Assembly: GCA_022457155.1 (NCBI GenBank)
Contig: JAJGOT010000030.1
Location: 2,545,001 to 2,609,000, forward strand
Direction: 5' to 3'
Length of the DNA stretch: 64,000 nucleotides
Source of the DNA: Cladopsammia gracilis
Lineage: Eukaryota; Cnidaria; Anthozoa; Scleractinia; Dendrophylliidae
The notes under the pieces are model-generated. The model searched no databases. It worked only from the letters and a program-made list of their open reading frames with translations, and had not been told where the DNA came from. Numbering within the stretch: position 1 is the stretch's first letter; each line of letters starts with the position of its first letter. Shown here piece after piece: positions 29,151-38,846 of this stretch. The position numbers and the translations under genes were made by a program.

Positions 29151-29284
29151 CCTGTTAATTAAAAGAAATTTTTTAATTAATACTGTTAATTAATTTATTA
29201 ATTAATTAATGCTGTAAGTATAAAACAACTTCATTTGTTATTAATTTTCAAAAGCTGTTTAAAATTTCATTTAGAAAAACTTAC

Positions 29285-29465
29285 CTTTGCTGACATGTAA
29301 ACGTGGATATTTCTTAAATCTGTCCATGTACAGCCGATACCTTTCATCAAGCAGTCGACATTTGTATGCCCTTTCTGGTTCATCTTCCTTTTTTCTGACA
29401 TTTTTTTTGGCCAGGGATTTTGTATCCCACAAATAAACTCTTGCAAATCCACAGTCAATGCCCAT
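29285..29465 (-). CDS. Transposon gene, exon 1
   Basis: The ATG at 29465 gives MGIDCGFARVYLWDTKSLAK and runs 60 codons to donor AGCAAAG|GTAAGT. The frame is open a little further upstream, so an earlier exon cannot be excluded. The product is basic and charged (RKKEDEPERAYKCRLLDERY). Confidence 0.5.
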
Positions 29466-30803
29466 TGTTAATATTACATTTTGTTTTTTTGTTTTTTTTG
29501 TTTGTCTTTCTTTTGCCTTTTTTTTTACAGTTCTGTTTTACCCCCACAAAACGTTTTCTCCAACTGACCTTGGGATTAACCTCGGGAAATGAGCGTAAAC
29601 TGCGCATGTAAATCCATCGTTGTCAAGTTGGGAGGGGAGGGCAATGCGGCTTGGAAGATGGGGATGGGGGGGGTGGGGGGGGAATCGAACTTTTTGAAGA
29701 GCTTTGTTTTCACAATCCTTCTCCAAGCTTGGCTGATTTCTATCTCAGTAAAGTTCATACTAAACGATTGTCGATCTTCGAAATTCTCACTGTGGACATG
29801 GAAAAATTGCCAACTGCTCAGCATCAGCCCCATTGTCACTCTCTTCCCCACCCCCTCCTGTGCTAAACATTGCTAGCTGGCCGTAAGTGCATTTAGCCTT
29901 AATTTAGGACCCGGCTAAGAACGGCGTTTTCATTATGGAGTGATCATAAATTACACTCTTGATACGAAATTAAAAGGAACTCATGCCAAACGCTCTATTA
30001 TTTATTACTTTTTAATAGCGTCATTAAATGAGCCTTAATCACGGACAAGGAGCGCGTGAAAATTATAAAATACAGCAAGTAAATAACCATTAACCATTTA
30101 AGAACCCGTGACAATTGTAGGAGCCCAAAAAAATCTGTAACAGATCACGACTTGGTCATTTTATAATTGATTTCTTCGTTTCTTCTTCTGTCCGCCATCT
30201 TTGTTTTGAGCCTCGTTCTAATCCAACCTACTCAGCGGTATCATTTAATAGTTAGGTCCAGGCTCTACTCTATGGAACGAAAAGCCACAAGATGGCGGCT
30301 TCTTTCTTCGTTCAAATAGGGGCAATAAAATGCTCAAGTTGGCGCCCAATTTTCTATTTGAGGCAATTATTATTATCAAAATCGAAGAAGACGTTGTAGA
30401 ACTAAATACTCACGTTTGGAATGAACCGTGTAATCGATTTGATAAAGAATGAAAAGTCATTAAGTTTATAAAAGTTGTTATACGGCTCTTTTTTCTCTTA
30501 CATCTTTCTTAAAAGCAATGAGGGACACTCATTCCAAACGTAGAGGGCTAGAACTTTTTAATGAATATTGATTTTATTCGTTTGTTTGCAATGAATCTTG
30601 TTATAACTCACCAATTCCGGTAAAAGCTAAAGGAATGTTGTTTTGATCACGTGACCGGACACGTGACCATCTTGGTGAACGTTGTTACGTTAAGGCAAAA
30701 AGGCGCATGGAGAACTATCGTCCACGAAAATTTCGTGGTTATCGGGTCAACTATTGCTTAGATATGGCTCTTTTTGTCTGTGAACCAGTTTTTCTTGCAT
30801 GAC
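29466..30803. other. Right non-coding part of the transposon
   Basis: This is presumably the promoter region of the - strand gene. It includes a T-rich tract (29480-29530), a G-rich stretch (about 29630-29685) and two ATGGCGG/AAGATGG-like sites near 30290. The terminal 22-bp repeat ends at 30827. No other gene is seen. Confidence 0.4.
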
Positions 30804-30827
30804 CCAGGCCTTAAACTGCTTGAGTAG

Positions 30828-31052
30828 TTCATCCAAATCAAAAATATCTTTTCCATCAACTTGGAAAAAAGGTTCATCTGTTATTTCATCCCGAATGTAA
30901 AAAACTTTTCCATCTTTCCTTTTAAATTTTTTGTTTGCTCTTTTGAGAACTCTCCAAATGTTGGCAATTGGAATTCCTGTTTGCTGGCTGGCTTCCTTAA
31001 ATGTATAAAAAATATTTTTTTCTTTTCCTTCTTCCTGAATCGAAAACTTCAT
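30828..31052 (-). pseudogene. HTH-like Polinton gene, 5' part, interrupted by the transposon
   Basis: The start at 31052 (MKFSIQEEGKEKNIFY) lies in AATAAAATG, divergent from polymerase. Residues about 16-45 (YTFKEASQQTGIPIANIWRV, then KRKDGKVFYIR) look like a helix-turn-helix of the NUMOD/MerR kind. At DLDE the sequence runs into the transposon end, which supplies a false C-terminus stopping at 30747. The true remainder lies at 20921-20784. Intact, the gene would have about 120 codons. It may have been a regulator of the divergent polymerase promoter. Confidence 0.7.
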
Positions 31053-31095
31053 TTTATTTGGGGAAATATTTTTTTTATTTTTTCCAAATAAAATG
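31050..31095. promoter_or_regulatory. Symmetrical divergent promoter, HTH gene and polymerase
   Basis: CATTTTATTTGG (31050-31061) and CCAAATAAAATG (31084-31095) are perfect mirror images that each contain a start codon. They are separated by 22 mostly A/T bases. The arrangement repeats that at 16642-16703. Confidence 0.6.
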
Positions 31096-34000
31096 AATCT
31101 GCGAGATTTGAAAAACTGGGCCCGTGAAGAAGGAATTGTTGGATTCTCTCGAATGTCCAAAGCCGAATTGATGGAACTTTGGGAAGAATCTCAACCCGAG
31201 GGACCGAGAAAGAAAGGAAATGTCGGCGCCCCATTTATTTTCAAAGCCCCGAAAACCCTCCTAGATTCGAGAAATAAAAAAATTGATGTTCCTATTTTGA
31301 TTCCGGAAAGAAGACCGATTTCTGCTCAAGAAGTTCCTTCAGTCGTTCAACAAAATGTTGAAACAGTTTCTGATTGGTTGAATTGGTTGGAAAGTGCGGA
31401 TGATGTTGATCTTCGGAGAAGATTGAATCCCGCGGTTGAAAGATTGAAGAAGCAGATTGAGAATTTGTGGGATCGTCAATTTGTTGTTAAAGAAAGAAGA
31501 TCCGCTTTGAATGGATTTGCAAGACAATTGGAAATCCAAGGAGATGATTCCCCAACTCCTCAAGATTTTCTCCGGCGAGTGAGAGGTGATGTGGTTGAGT
31601 TGATCAAGCTAAATCGACAAACCAGAATCAAATGCGTGTTGGTGTGTCGGCTGGTGAAGCCTGACTTGGATGATGAAACAATGATTGAAGAGACGCCATT
31701 TTTTCATTCACGCATGAAAAGAAATTTGGAGGGAACTGACGCTGATGAGTTGTTTGATGAAATGGGGATAGAAATGATTGAGAATCTGGAGAATTTTAAT
31801 CGAAGAGGAAGTAATTGGGCGTTTGAAAGAGTTATCAGATTGGAAATTCATTTAGTTCAATGGAACCCATTGGGTGGATCTTCATACATTCCTCTTCCAA
31901 AAGAAGTGGCAAATAAGAACGCTGTGGTGAATATGCAAAACGAAGATGAGATGTGTTTCAAATGGTGCATGGCAAGAGCAACACATATGGTGACACAGAA
32001 TCCTGAAAGAATCACACGTTTGCTGAGAACACAAGCTGAAGAGCTTGATTGGAGTGGAATTGGGTTTCCAACGACTTTGGCAGATATTGAAAAATTTGAA
32101 AGGAGAAATGACATTTCAGTGAATGTTTTTGGGTGGGATGGAAAGCTTTTCCCCCTGCGAGTGACGGATAAAGAAAAGGTCCAACATGTTGACTTGTTGC
32201 TGTTGAAAAAAGAGTTTAAAAGCCATTTCTGCATCGTGAAAAACTTTTCGCGATTGGCTGGGTCGCAAGTTTCAAGGACTGAACATCAAAGATTCTTCTG
32301 CAAGAGATGTATCAGTTCATTTCCCAGTGATGAAAGCCTGAGAAAACACCAAAGCAAATGCGTGGAATTTGAAGCAGCGAAGATTGTGATGCCTGAAGGT
32401 GAATGTTCTTTCAGCAACTTCTCAAAGATGATTCATGTGCCAGTTGTGGGTTATGCTGATTTTGAATCAATTTTGAAACCTGTGGAGGATGAGGGAAGGA
32501 AGAAGACTCAGAAAATGCAAGAACATCTTCCCTGTGGATTTGCGTTTCATTTGGTTTCCCCGTTTTTGGAAATGGAGCCTGTGTTGAAACGAGCTGGAAA
32601 TGAAAAGGAATCGTTAGAACTTCCTAAAGAATTTATCAGAAAACTCATTGAGGAAGTGAAAAAGGCACAGCTGGGATTAAAACAGAAGAAAATGATTCCA
32701 CTCTCCCAAGAAGAATGGGGAATTTACAATCATGCCACATTTTGTTGGTTGTGCCGGGGTGAATTTGAAGGAAAGGGAGAAATGATGAAAGTGCGAGATC
32801 ACTGTCATTTCACTGGGAAATTCAGAGGAGCAGCTCATCGCTATTGCAATCGAATGTTTCAGAGACCAAAATTCACCCCCGTGTTTTTCCACAACCTGGC
32901 AAACTATGACTCACATCTTTTCGTGAGGGCTTTGGGTACATTGGATGAAGTTTTGGATGTACAATGCATCCCCAACAATGAGGAGAAATATATTTCCTTC
33001 TCCCTGAAGTTTGAATTGAAACGGGAAAATACTTGGGATGGAAAAGAAATTGTTGTGAAGCATGAAATCCGTTTTTTGGACTCTTTCAAATTCATGGCAT
33101 CTGCCCTGGGAAATTTGGTGGGGAATCTTCCCAAGGTAGATTTAACAGAAACTGCGAGATTTTTCCAGGGAGAAAAGTTTGACTTGATGACAAGGAAAGG
33201 AGTTTATCCCTATGAATTCATGGATTCATTTGAAAAGTTTGATGGGATCTTACCAGAGAAAGAAGCGTTTTTCTCCAGATTGAATGACGCAGGAATTGGA
33301 GATGACGATTTTGAGCACGCGAAGAATGTCTGGGAGAAATGGCAGATGAAAAACATGGGAGAGTTTCATGATCTCTATCTGAAAACGGATGTGTTGTTGT
33401 TGGCAGATGTTGTTGAAAATTTTCGAAAACTTTGTGAGGAAAACTATGAGTTGGATCCTGCTCATTTCTTTACAACCCCTGGGATGGCGTGGAATGCAAT
33501 GTTGAAAATCACAGGGGTGAAATTGGAATTGTTGAATGACGTGGATATGCTGCTGATGGTTGAAAGAGGAATGAGAGGTGGAAATTCCAATGCATTCAAG
33601 AGATATGCAAAGGCAAATAACAAATTCATGGAAGATTTTGATGCAAGCCAACCCTCCAAATTCATTGTTTATCTCGATGCAAATAACCTTTATGGATGGG
33701 CAATGTCAAAGCCTCTTCCAGTTGGTGATTTCAGATGGATGAAAGAAGATGAACTTCGGAATTGGAAGGAATTTGTGGATGAAGAAGGCGTTGGATGCAT
33801 TCTGGAAGTTGATTTGGAATACCCAGAGGAGCTGCATGATTCACACAATGATTTTCCCCTGGCTCCAGAAAGTTTAAAGCTGGGTGGAGTGTGGAAGTTG
33901 ACTCAAAATCTGAGAGATAAGAAGAACATGGTCCTGCATGGAGAAAATCTGAAACTGTATCTTTCCCTGGGAATGAAACTGAAAAAGGTGAGAAGAGGGA

Positions 34001-35181
34001 TTGCATTTCGGGAAGAAGCCTTCATGAAATCTTATATTAACAAAAACACGAAATTGAGAATGAACGCTAAGAATGCATTTGAAAAAGATTTCTTCAAGTT
34101 GATGAATAATTCAGTTTTCAGGAAGACAATGGAGAATGTGCGAAAAAGAGTTTGCATCGAACTGGTGAAAGATGCTGAAAGAGCAGAGAAACTGGTTAAC
34201 AAGTCAAACTTTGCTGATTTGCAAATTTTCGATGAATTTCTGATTGCGGTGAAGATGAGGAAAACTCAGATTGTGATGAATAAACCAGTTTATGTTGGAA
34301 TGTCCATCCTGGATTTATCGAAAACCTTGATGTACGACTTTCACTATAATTATGCAAAGAAAAAGTGGAAAGATCTCCAAGTTCTTTACACAGACACAGA
34401 TTCACTGGTTTATGAAATTGGAACAGAGGATTTCTTTGCTGACATTGTGGAAGATGTAAAAGAGCGTTTCGATACAAATGACTTTCCCAAAGATCACCCC
34501 GCTGTCTTGAACGGGTTGCCAATTGTGAAAGAAAACAAGAAAAAGATTGGGTTGATGAAAGATGAATGTGGTGGGAAAATGATGAAAGAGTTTGTGGCAT
34601 TGAGACCAAAACTTTATGCTTTCCTGCTGGATGAAGGAAAGGAAGAAAAGAAAGCAAAAGGAGTGAAGAAATGCGTGATCAAAAAGCAGTTGCGGTTTGA
34701 AAACTTTGTGAAATGCTTGAAAGGAGAAGGAAATGAAATTCGAAAGCAAAATGTGATTCGAAGCAGACAACATCATCTTTACACAGAAAGAATGGAGAAG
34801 ATTGCGTTGTCTAACAATGACGATAAGTTAATAGTCTTGGAAAATGGAATTGACACGTTTGCAAGGGGGCATTGGAGATTGGGTGAAAGAAAGGAAGTGG
34901 AAGTGGAAGTGGAAGTTGAAAGAAAGGAAGTGGAAGTGGAAGTTGAAAAAGAAAAGATTGAATTAAAAATGTTAAGAACGGAAGAAGATATTAAAGCAGA
35001 GCGGCTGGAGAAGAAACGAAAACAAATTGTTCGCTTCCTGAAAAAGAAGGAGAAATTCGGAGAACGTGTTGAGTTGTTCATTCTGGAGCAAAAATTTCAT
35101 GTGAAAGAAGATGTTCTGTTGGGAATGGGAATGAAAATTTTGAAAGGAAACTCAAGATATGTGGTACAGGAAGAGGAATAG
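31093..35181 (+). CDS. POLB: Protein-primed family B DNA polymerase
   Basis: This 1362-residue protein starts in AATAAAATGA. A SAP-like N-terminus (MNLRDLKNWAREEGIVGFSR...LMELWEE) comes first. A C2H2-like finger (FFCKRCISSF...LRKHQSKC, about 400-418) follows. Exonuclease motifs are D456/E458 (YADFES), D606 (NYDSHLF) and D766 (LKTDVLLLADV), with a Cys/His cluster between (CWLC at about 551). Polymerase motifs are A (D862, DANNLYGWAM), B (KLMNNSVFRKTMEN, about 1005) and C (YTDTDS, D1101 and D1103). The C-terminus has EVEVEVE-type repeats. It replicates the linear element from a terminal protein. No frame break is seen. Confidence 0.96.
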   Translation: MNLRDLKNWAREEGIVGFSRMSKAELMELWEESQPEGPRKKGNVGAPFIFKAPKTLLDSRNKKIDVPILIPERRPISAQEVPSVVQQNVETVSDWLNWLESADDVDLRRRLNPAVERLKKQIENLWDRQFVVKERRSALNGFARQLEIQGDDSPTPQDFLRRVRGDVVELIKLNRQTRIKCVLVCRLVKPDLDDETMIEETPFFHSRMKRNLEGTDADELFDEMGIEMIENLENFNRRGSNWAFERVIRLEIHLVQWNPLGGSSYIPLPKEVANKNAVVNMQNEDEMCFKWCMARATHMVTQNPERITRLLRTQAEELDWSGIGFPTTLADIEKFERRNDISVNVFGWDGKLFPLRVTDKEKVQHVDLLLLKKEFKSHFCIVKNFSRLAGSQVSRTEHQRFFCKRCISSFPSDESLRKHQSKCVEFEAAKIVMPEGECSFSNFSKMIHVPVVGYADFESILKPVEDEGRKKTQKMQEHLPCGFAFHLVSPFLEMEPVLKRAGNEKESLELPKEFIRKLIEEVKKAQLGLKQKKMIPLSQEEWGIYNHATFCWLCRGEFEGKGEMMKVRDHCHFTGKFRGAAHRYCNRMFQRPKFTPVFFHNLANYDSHLFVRALGTLDEVLDVQCIPNNEEKYISFSLKFELKRENTWDGKEIVVKHEIRFLDSFKFMASALGNLVGNLPKVDLTETARFFQGEKFDLMTRKGVYPYEFMDSFEKFDGILPEKEAFFSRLNDAGIGDDDFEHAKNVWEKWQMKNMGEFHDLYLKTDVLLLADVVENFRKLCEENYELDPAHFFTTPGMAWNAMLKITGVKLELLNDVDMLLMVERGMRGGNSNAFKRYAKANNKFMEDFDASQPSKFIVYLDANNLYGWAMSKPLPVGDFRWMKEDELRNWKEFVDEEGVGCILEVDLEYPEELHDSHNDFPLAPESLKLGGVWKLTQNLRDKKNMVLHGENLKLYLSLGMKLKKVRRGIAFREEAFMKSYINKNTKLRMNAKNAFEKDFFKLMNNSVFRKTMENVRKRVCIELVKDAERAEKLVNKSNFADLQIFDEFLIAVKMRKTQIVMNKPVYVGMSILDLSKTLMYDFHYNYAKKKWKDLQVLYTDTDSLVYEIGTEDFFADIVEDVKERFDTNDFPKDHPAVLNGLPIVKENKKKIGLMKDECGGKMMKEFVALRPKLYAFLLDEGKEEKKAKGVKKCVIKKQLRFENFVKCLKGEGNEIRKQNVIRSRQHHLYTERMEKIALSNNDDKLIVLENGIDTFARGHWRLGERKEVEVEVEVERKEVEVEVEKEKIELKMLRTEEDIKAERLEKKRKQIVRFLKKKEKFGERVELFILEQKFHVKEDVLLGMGMKILKGNSRYVVQEEE

Positions 35182-35249
35182 ATTTTCCGGGAGAGATTTT
35201 GAAAATTATTTTCCGGAGTGGATTTTAAAATTATTTTCCCGGAGTGGAT

Positions 35250-35675
35250 TTTCTGAAATAGATTTTTCACCTTAATAGTAGATAATAATCACCGGTTCTG
35301 GTGGGATCCGAGGCCCCCTAATTCAAACGTGTTTGAATTGATTAAAAACATGTTGCAATTGGTGAAACATGTTGCAATTGGTAGAATTGTGGGGAATTGT
35401 AGGAGAAGAGTGGAAGTGGAACTTTGAAATGTTTGTGAACAATTGAGGGAATGGAAGTTGTGTGGAAAGAAGAAGAAGTGAAGTTGTGTGAGAAATCATG
35501 GGAAAAAATTAGAAGTGAAACGTGTGGGGTTTTTTTGGGGTGATTGATGTTACGTGAGAAATAAGGGGAAGAAAGTTGGGAGAGTTGTGTGGGATTGAAC
35601 AGGAAGAATCAATGATTTTAACGTTAAAATTAGGGGGGCCGAGGATTGCACCAGAACCGGTGATTATTATCTACT
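35250..35675. repeat. Polinton right terminal inverted repeat
   Basis: Reverse complement of 7766-8189, differing by a 2-base longer homopolymer. The inner module 35277-35675 is again bounded by the 27-bp inverted repeat. It is followed by target duplication GGTACA (35676-35681) and then EGF-gene intron sequence. Confidence 0.93.
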
Positions 35676-35891
35676 GGTACAAGTTCTGTTTTTCTTCTTA
35701 AGGCTTGCTGCAACATGGACTTCACTGGAGATCAGATGAGCTTAAAATTGGGTTACTAAAGCACGTTTTGGAAAACTAGAGACAGCAAGAGGGACACGCC
35801 GCTGATATGTTTTTTTCTTCAGTTTTCCTTAATTAGGGTTTGGATGCGTTTGTCTAAGCTCATTTTATTTATTTCTCTTCATGTAATTTAG

Positions 35892-36014
35892 ACGTCAACG
35901 AATGCAAAGACGGCACCCATGACTGCCATAAGAATGCAAGCTGCAGAAACTTTCCTGGCTCCTTCAATTGCAGCTGCAAGAAGGGATACACTTGGAATGG
36001 TAGTCTCTGTTCAG
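35892..36014 (+). CDS. Calcium-binding EGF exon, second of the tandem set
   Basis: This is a 123-nt phase 1-1 exon between TGTAATTTAG and TTCAG|GTATAA. It starts DVNECKDGTHDC and ends CKKGYTWNGSLC. It is a tandem copy of 7638-7760 with a few substitutions (HKNAS, TWN). The flanking introns are also copies, so the duplication unit is roughly the exon plus surrounding intron. Confidence 0.88.
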
Positions 36015-36230
36015 GTATAATTTTCTGTTTTATTTCGTAAGGCTGCAACAAGGACTTCAATGGGGATCAAATGAGCTGAAACGTAGCCGGTTACTTATGC
36101 ATGTTTTAGAAAACTAGAGACGGAAAGGGAACACGCTGCTCGCTGCTGATATTTTTTCTTCTTCAGTTATCTTTGAGTTTGAGTGCGTATGTCAAAGCTC
36201 ATTTTATTTATTTCTCTTCTTGTAATTTAG

Positions 36231-36353
36231 ACGTCAACGAATGTAAAGACGGCACTCACGATTGCGATGAGAATGCAAACTGTACAAACATTCCTGGCTC
36301 CTTCAATTGCAGCTGCAAGAAGGGATACACTGGGAATGGTAGTCTCTGTTCAG
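36231..36353 (+). CDS. Calcium-binding EGF exon, third of the tandem set
   Basis: This 123-nt phase 1-1 exon has the same acceptor and donor contexts as the others and encodes DVNECKDGTHDCDENANCTN... It lies one repeat unit (about 340 bp) after the previous exon. Equal phases mean any number of these exons can be spliced in or out without a frame change. Confidence 0.88.
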
Positions 36354-37633
36354 GTATAAGTTCTGTTTTATTTCGTAAGTCTGAAACATGGACTTCATTA
36401 GAGATCAGATGAGCTTAAAAGTGGGTTACTTATAGCATGTTTTGGAAAACTAGAGACAGCAAGGGGACACGCTGCTGATCTGTTTCCGTCTTTAAGACGG
36501 AGCCAATGTCTATAAATATCGAGAATGCCGCGTCACTCGTGAAATTTCGAATTTCTATATATTTTGCCCAAATAACCTCTATAGTAAGTTATTTTCGAAA
36601 ATACTACTCCAAGGTTGAGAAGCGCTTTAGTTTTAACGAAATCGAGGAAAGTCTAAAAAACGCTATTTTGGCGTTAAATCAATGCCGAAAATAGAGCGAA
36701 ATGATGCATTTTTTTCTCGCTCGTATAGATAAACGCGATAAGATGTGTCGATGTACTTTGGCTGATTCATAACACATCTCTTGATCTTTCTAAAACAACT
36801 AATAAATTTGGAAACTATGCTATTATTATAATATTTTTGGCCTTTACAAATTCCCTACTTGTAGCGCTAGAGCGAGAGGGCGAATTTAGGCAAACTTTTA
36901 TACCAGCGAAAGCCCACTGGTACATTGATTTTGAAGTTCAAACTGATATATTCTTAAAGCACAACCTTTATATTCTACTGTGTAAAAATTTCTAACGCGG
37001 CCCGATAAAAGTGTCCCGTTGAGAAACGGAAACATGATGTGTATTTGACACAACGGACTTCCGTGAGACGGTTGTGCCTAAAGAATACCGTTTAGAGGGA
37101 CAGCCGAGAAGTACTGGAGACGACTTTCCGACTCGGTTGGCTCTCGGAAAATTCTCGGTAAATTCAATATGGCGTCTCGTTTCTCTGCTTGTGTTCAAGT
37201 TCGCATCGAGGAAGGAGGCGAATAACAAGAAGAAAAGTATGTTTTTTTTTAATATACTAGTTTGAATTCCCATTCCATGACGGAACTTAGGTGCTCGTTT
37301 TGAAAGCGTTCATACTGTTTGTTTGAGATCATATCTTGTAGGATAGAGCGAGCTTAGCTTATGTACTTTTGTCCCTCTAACCGGTTCTATATAAGAAGGT
37401 AATACCGTTTAGAGGGTCACACTTCATGTTATTACTAGAAATACGTGTCTCGCAGAACCTCACGAAGCTCGGAGGAGGATGCACTGCAAAATTTTAGCGA
37501 TGTGGGAGGGAGAGATGGAATTTCTGATTTAAATGGAGAGGTTGGTTTGCTTGCTGGCAATGACCTCATTTAAAGTTGAGACATTTTCGTTCTCAGTCTC
37601 TTCAATTTAACTTGTACTTTGTGCCCTGTCTTC
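36354..37633. other. Intron/intergenic DNA after the EGF exons
   Basis: The first 130 bases repeat the EGF intron unit. Beyond that no exon is seen. 37369-37430 carries one copy of the GTCCCTCTAACCGGT...AGAGGGTCACACTT unit that is tandemly repeated at 54661-55275; a partial relative (TACCGTTTAGAGGGACAG) lies at 37087-37104. Confidence 0.45.
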
Positions 37634-38536
37634 CTCCGTAAAAACTGAAATCTTAAATTAAGACGTTTTATCATCTTAGAGACCGGTGCCTAGATAAGAT
37701 GGAAATGTTTACTTAATTTAAGACGCTTCATCTTAATCAAGATGAAAAATCGTCTTAAAATAAGATAATAACTACTTAAGCACGAGGTGCGGATGAAAGA
37801 TAAACGTTCATCTTAATTTAAGGGCGGTAGTCTTAAAGTAAGATTTTTTTATGCCTTAACTTGAGTTTCATAACGTCTTAAATACGAGGTGCCTAGATAA
37901 GATTCATTTTCGTCTTATTTTAACATTCAAAAGCATCTTAGGACATTGTAAGAGGATACTGACATCTTAATTTAAGCTGCTTATCTTTTTTTGATCTGTG
38001 GTAGATAAATATGAACCGGAAGAATGTACTTAGCTGAGAGGCAAATAACAAACCTGGAAAAAGTAAATACTGTTATGCTCAATTATATTCCATGAGTCAT
38101 ATCTCATAATATGATGACAACCGCGGGCCACAAATTAAAAAGACTTTTTGTATGTGCCTTCAACATTAACTTTATTTACTTGCCCTAAAGGGTAATAGTA
38201 CATGTAGTAAGAAAAGAACAACATATTTCGCTTTGTTTTACAACTGTACTTCATACATTGCATATATCTTGTTTGGCAGGTTAGAATCTATTACCTCATA
38301 AATGCAATCCGCAAACATTTCAAATATCCAACTCACATTTCTTCGCATTTCTTTTCTTCACATTTCATAATCGCACATTTAACTGATCGAAAATAGGTTC
38401 CATATTGGAGAGACACACACAATAGGAATACCAATGCGGAACTGGACAAGATTTCAGGTTTTACGGAGTAAACTCTTAATATGCATGAACACATGTTCCA
38501 GTGAACGTATTTTGCTTATTGTGTGTAATTTCAGTC

Positions 38537-38846
38537 TTAGCCTCGCAGTTCATTGTTGGATAGAATTACGATACAGGCGTTTTGATATGTGCTATACTTC
38601 ACCACAAACTCTTGAAGGAAATAACACGCACCAGCACAATCACTGGGATACTCCAAATCAAATATAAAATATGCGCCGATGAGGGCCACGATCGCCGAGA
38701 AGGACTCTTTGAAAGACATCCATGGCTGCTTGTCAATCACTAAATTGATAGACTCTACACTTCCATTTTCAGCAGCTGTGCCCAAGAAAAAAGGCTGTGT
38801 CCTTCCACTTTTCTCCTTGCCGCATTTTGTTAAGATCCTGAGGAGC
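38537..38846 (-). CDS. Possible last exon of an unrecognised protein
   Basis: The acceptor TTTTTTACCCCCACAG precedes about 102 codons ending SNNELRG at 38537. The peptide includes RTQPFFLGTAAENGSVESIN, QPWMSFKESFSAIVALIGAYF and FDLEYPSDCAGACYFLQEFV. It lies within the element with palindromic ends, so it may be a fragment of an element-borne gene. I recall similar 'F-x-LEYP...FLQ' endings in uncharacterised animal proteins. No upstream exon was found. Confidence 0.4.

Larger units (their letters stand above)
20924..30827. mobile_element. 9.9-kb DNA transposon of unrecognised superfamily nested in the Polinton
   Basis: The ends share a perfect 22-bp inverted repeat starting CTACTCAAGCAGTTTAAGGC (left 20924, right 30827 reversed), imperfect over the next few bases. 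TT is duplicated on each side (20922-20923 and 30828-30829), and removing one copy restores a split reading frame. It carries a four-exon gene on the - strand (24249-29465) whose largest exon has RNase H-transposase-like features. The end sequence and 2-bp duplication do not fit Polinton, hAT, piggyBac or KDZ as I know them. Confidence 0.8.
7766..35675. mobile_element. Complete Polinton/Maverick (adintovirus-like) element, 27.9 kb
   Basis: The ends begin AGTAGATAATAATCACC and are flanked by GGTACA on both sides (7760-7765 and 35676-35681), the 6-bp duplication typical of Polintons. The terminal inverted repeats are about 425 bp. Genes for protein-primed DNA polymerase B, retroviral-type integrase, adenain-like protease, packaging ATPase, major capsid and penton-like proteins are all present, which defines the class. 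About 9.9 kb of the length is a later transposon at 20924-30827. Most frames are open, suggesting a young copy, but one small gene is split by that insertion and another has a homopolymer frameshift. Confidence 0.96.

Noticed and set aside
34196..34776. - strand frames inside polymerase
   Set aside because: They are shadows of a long + strand gene with strong motifs.
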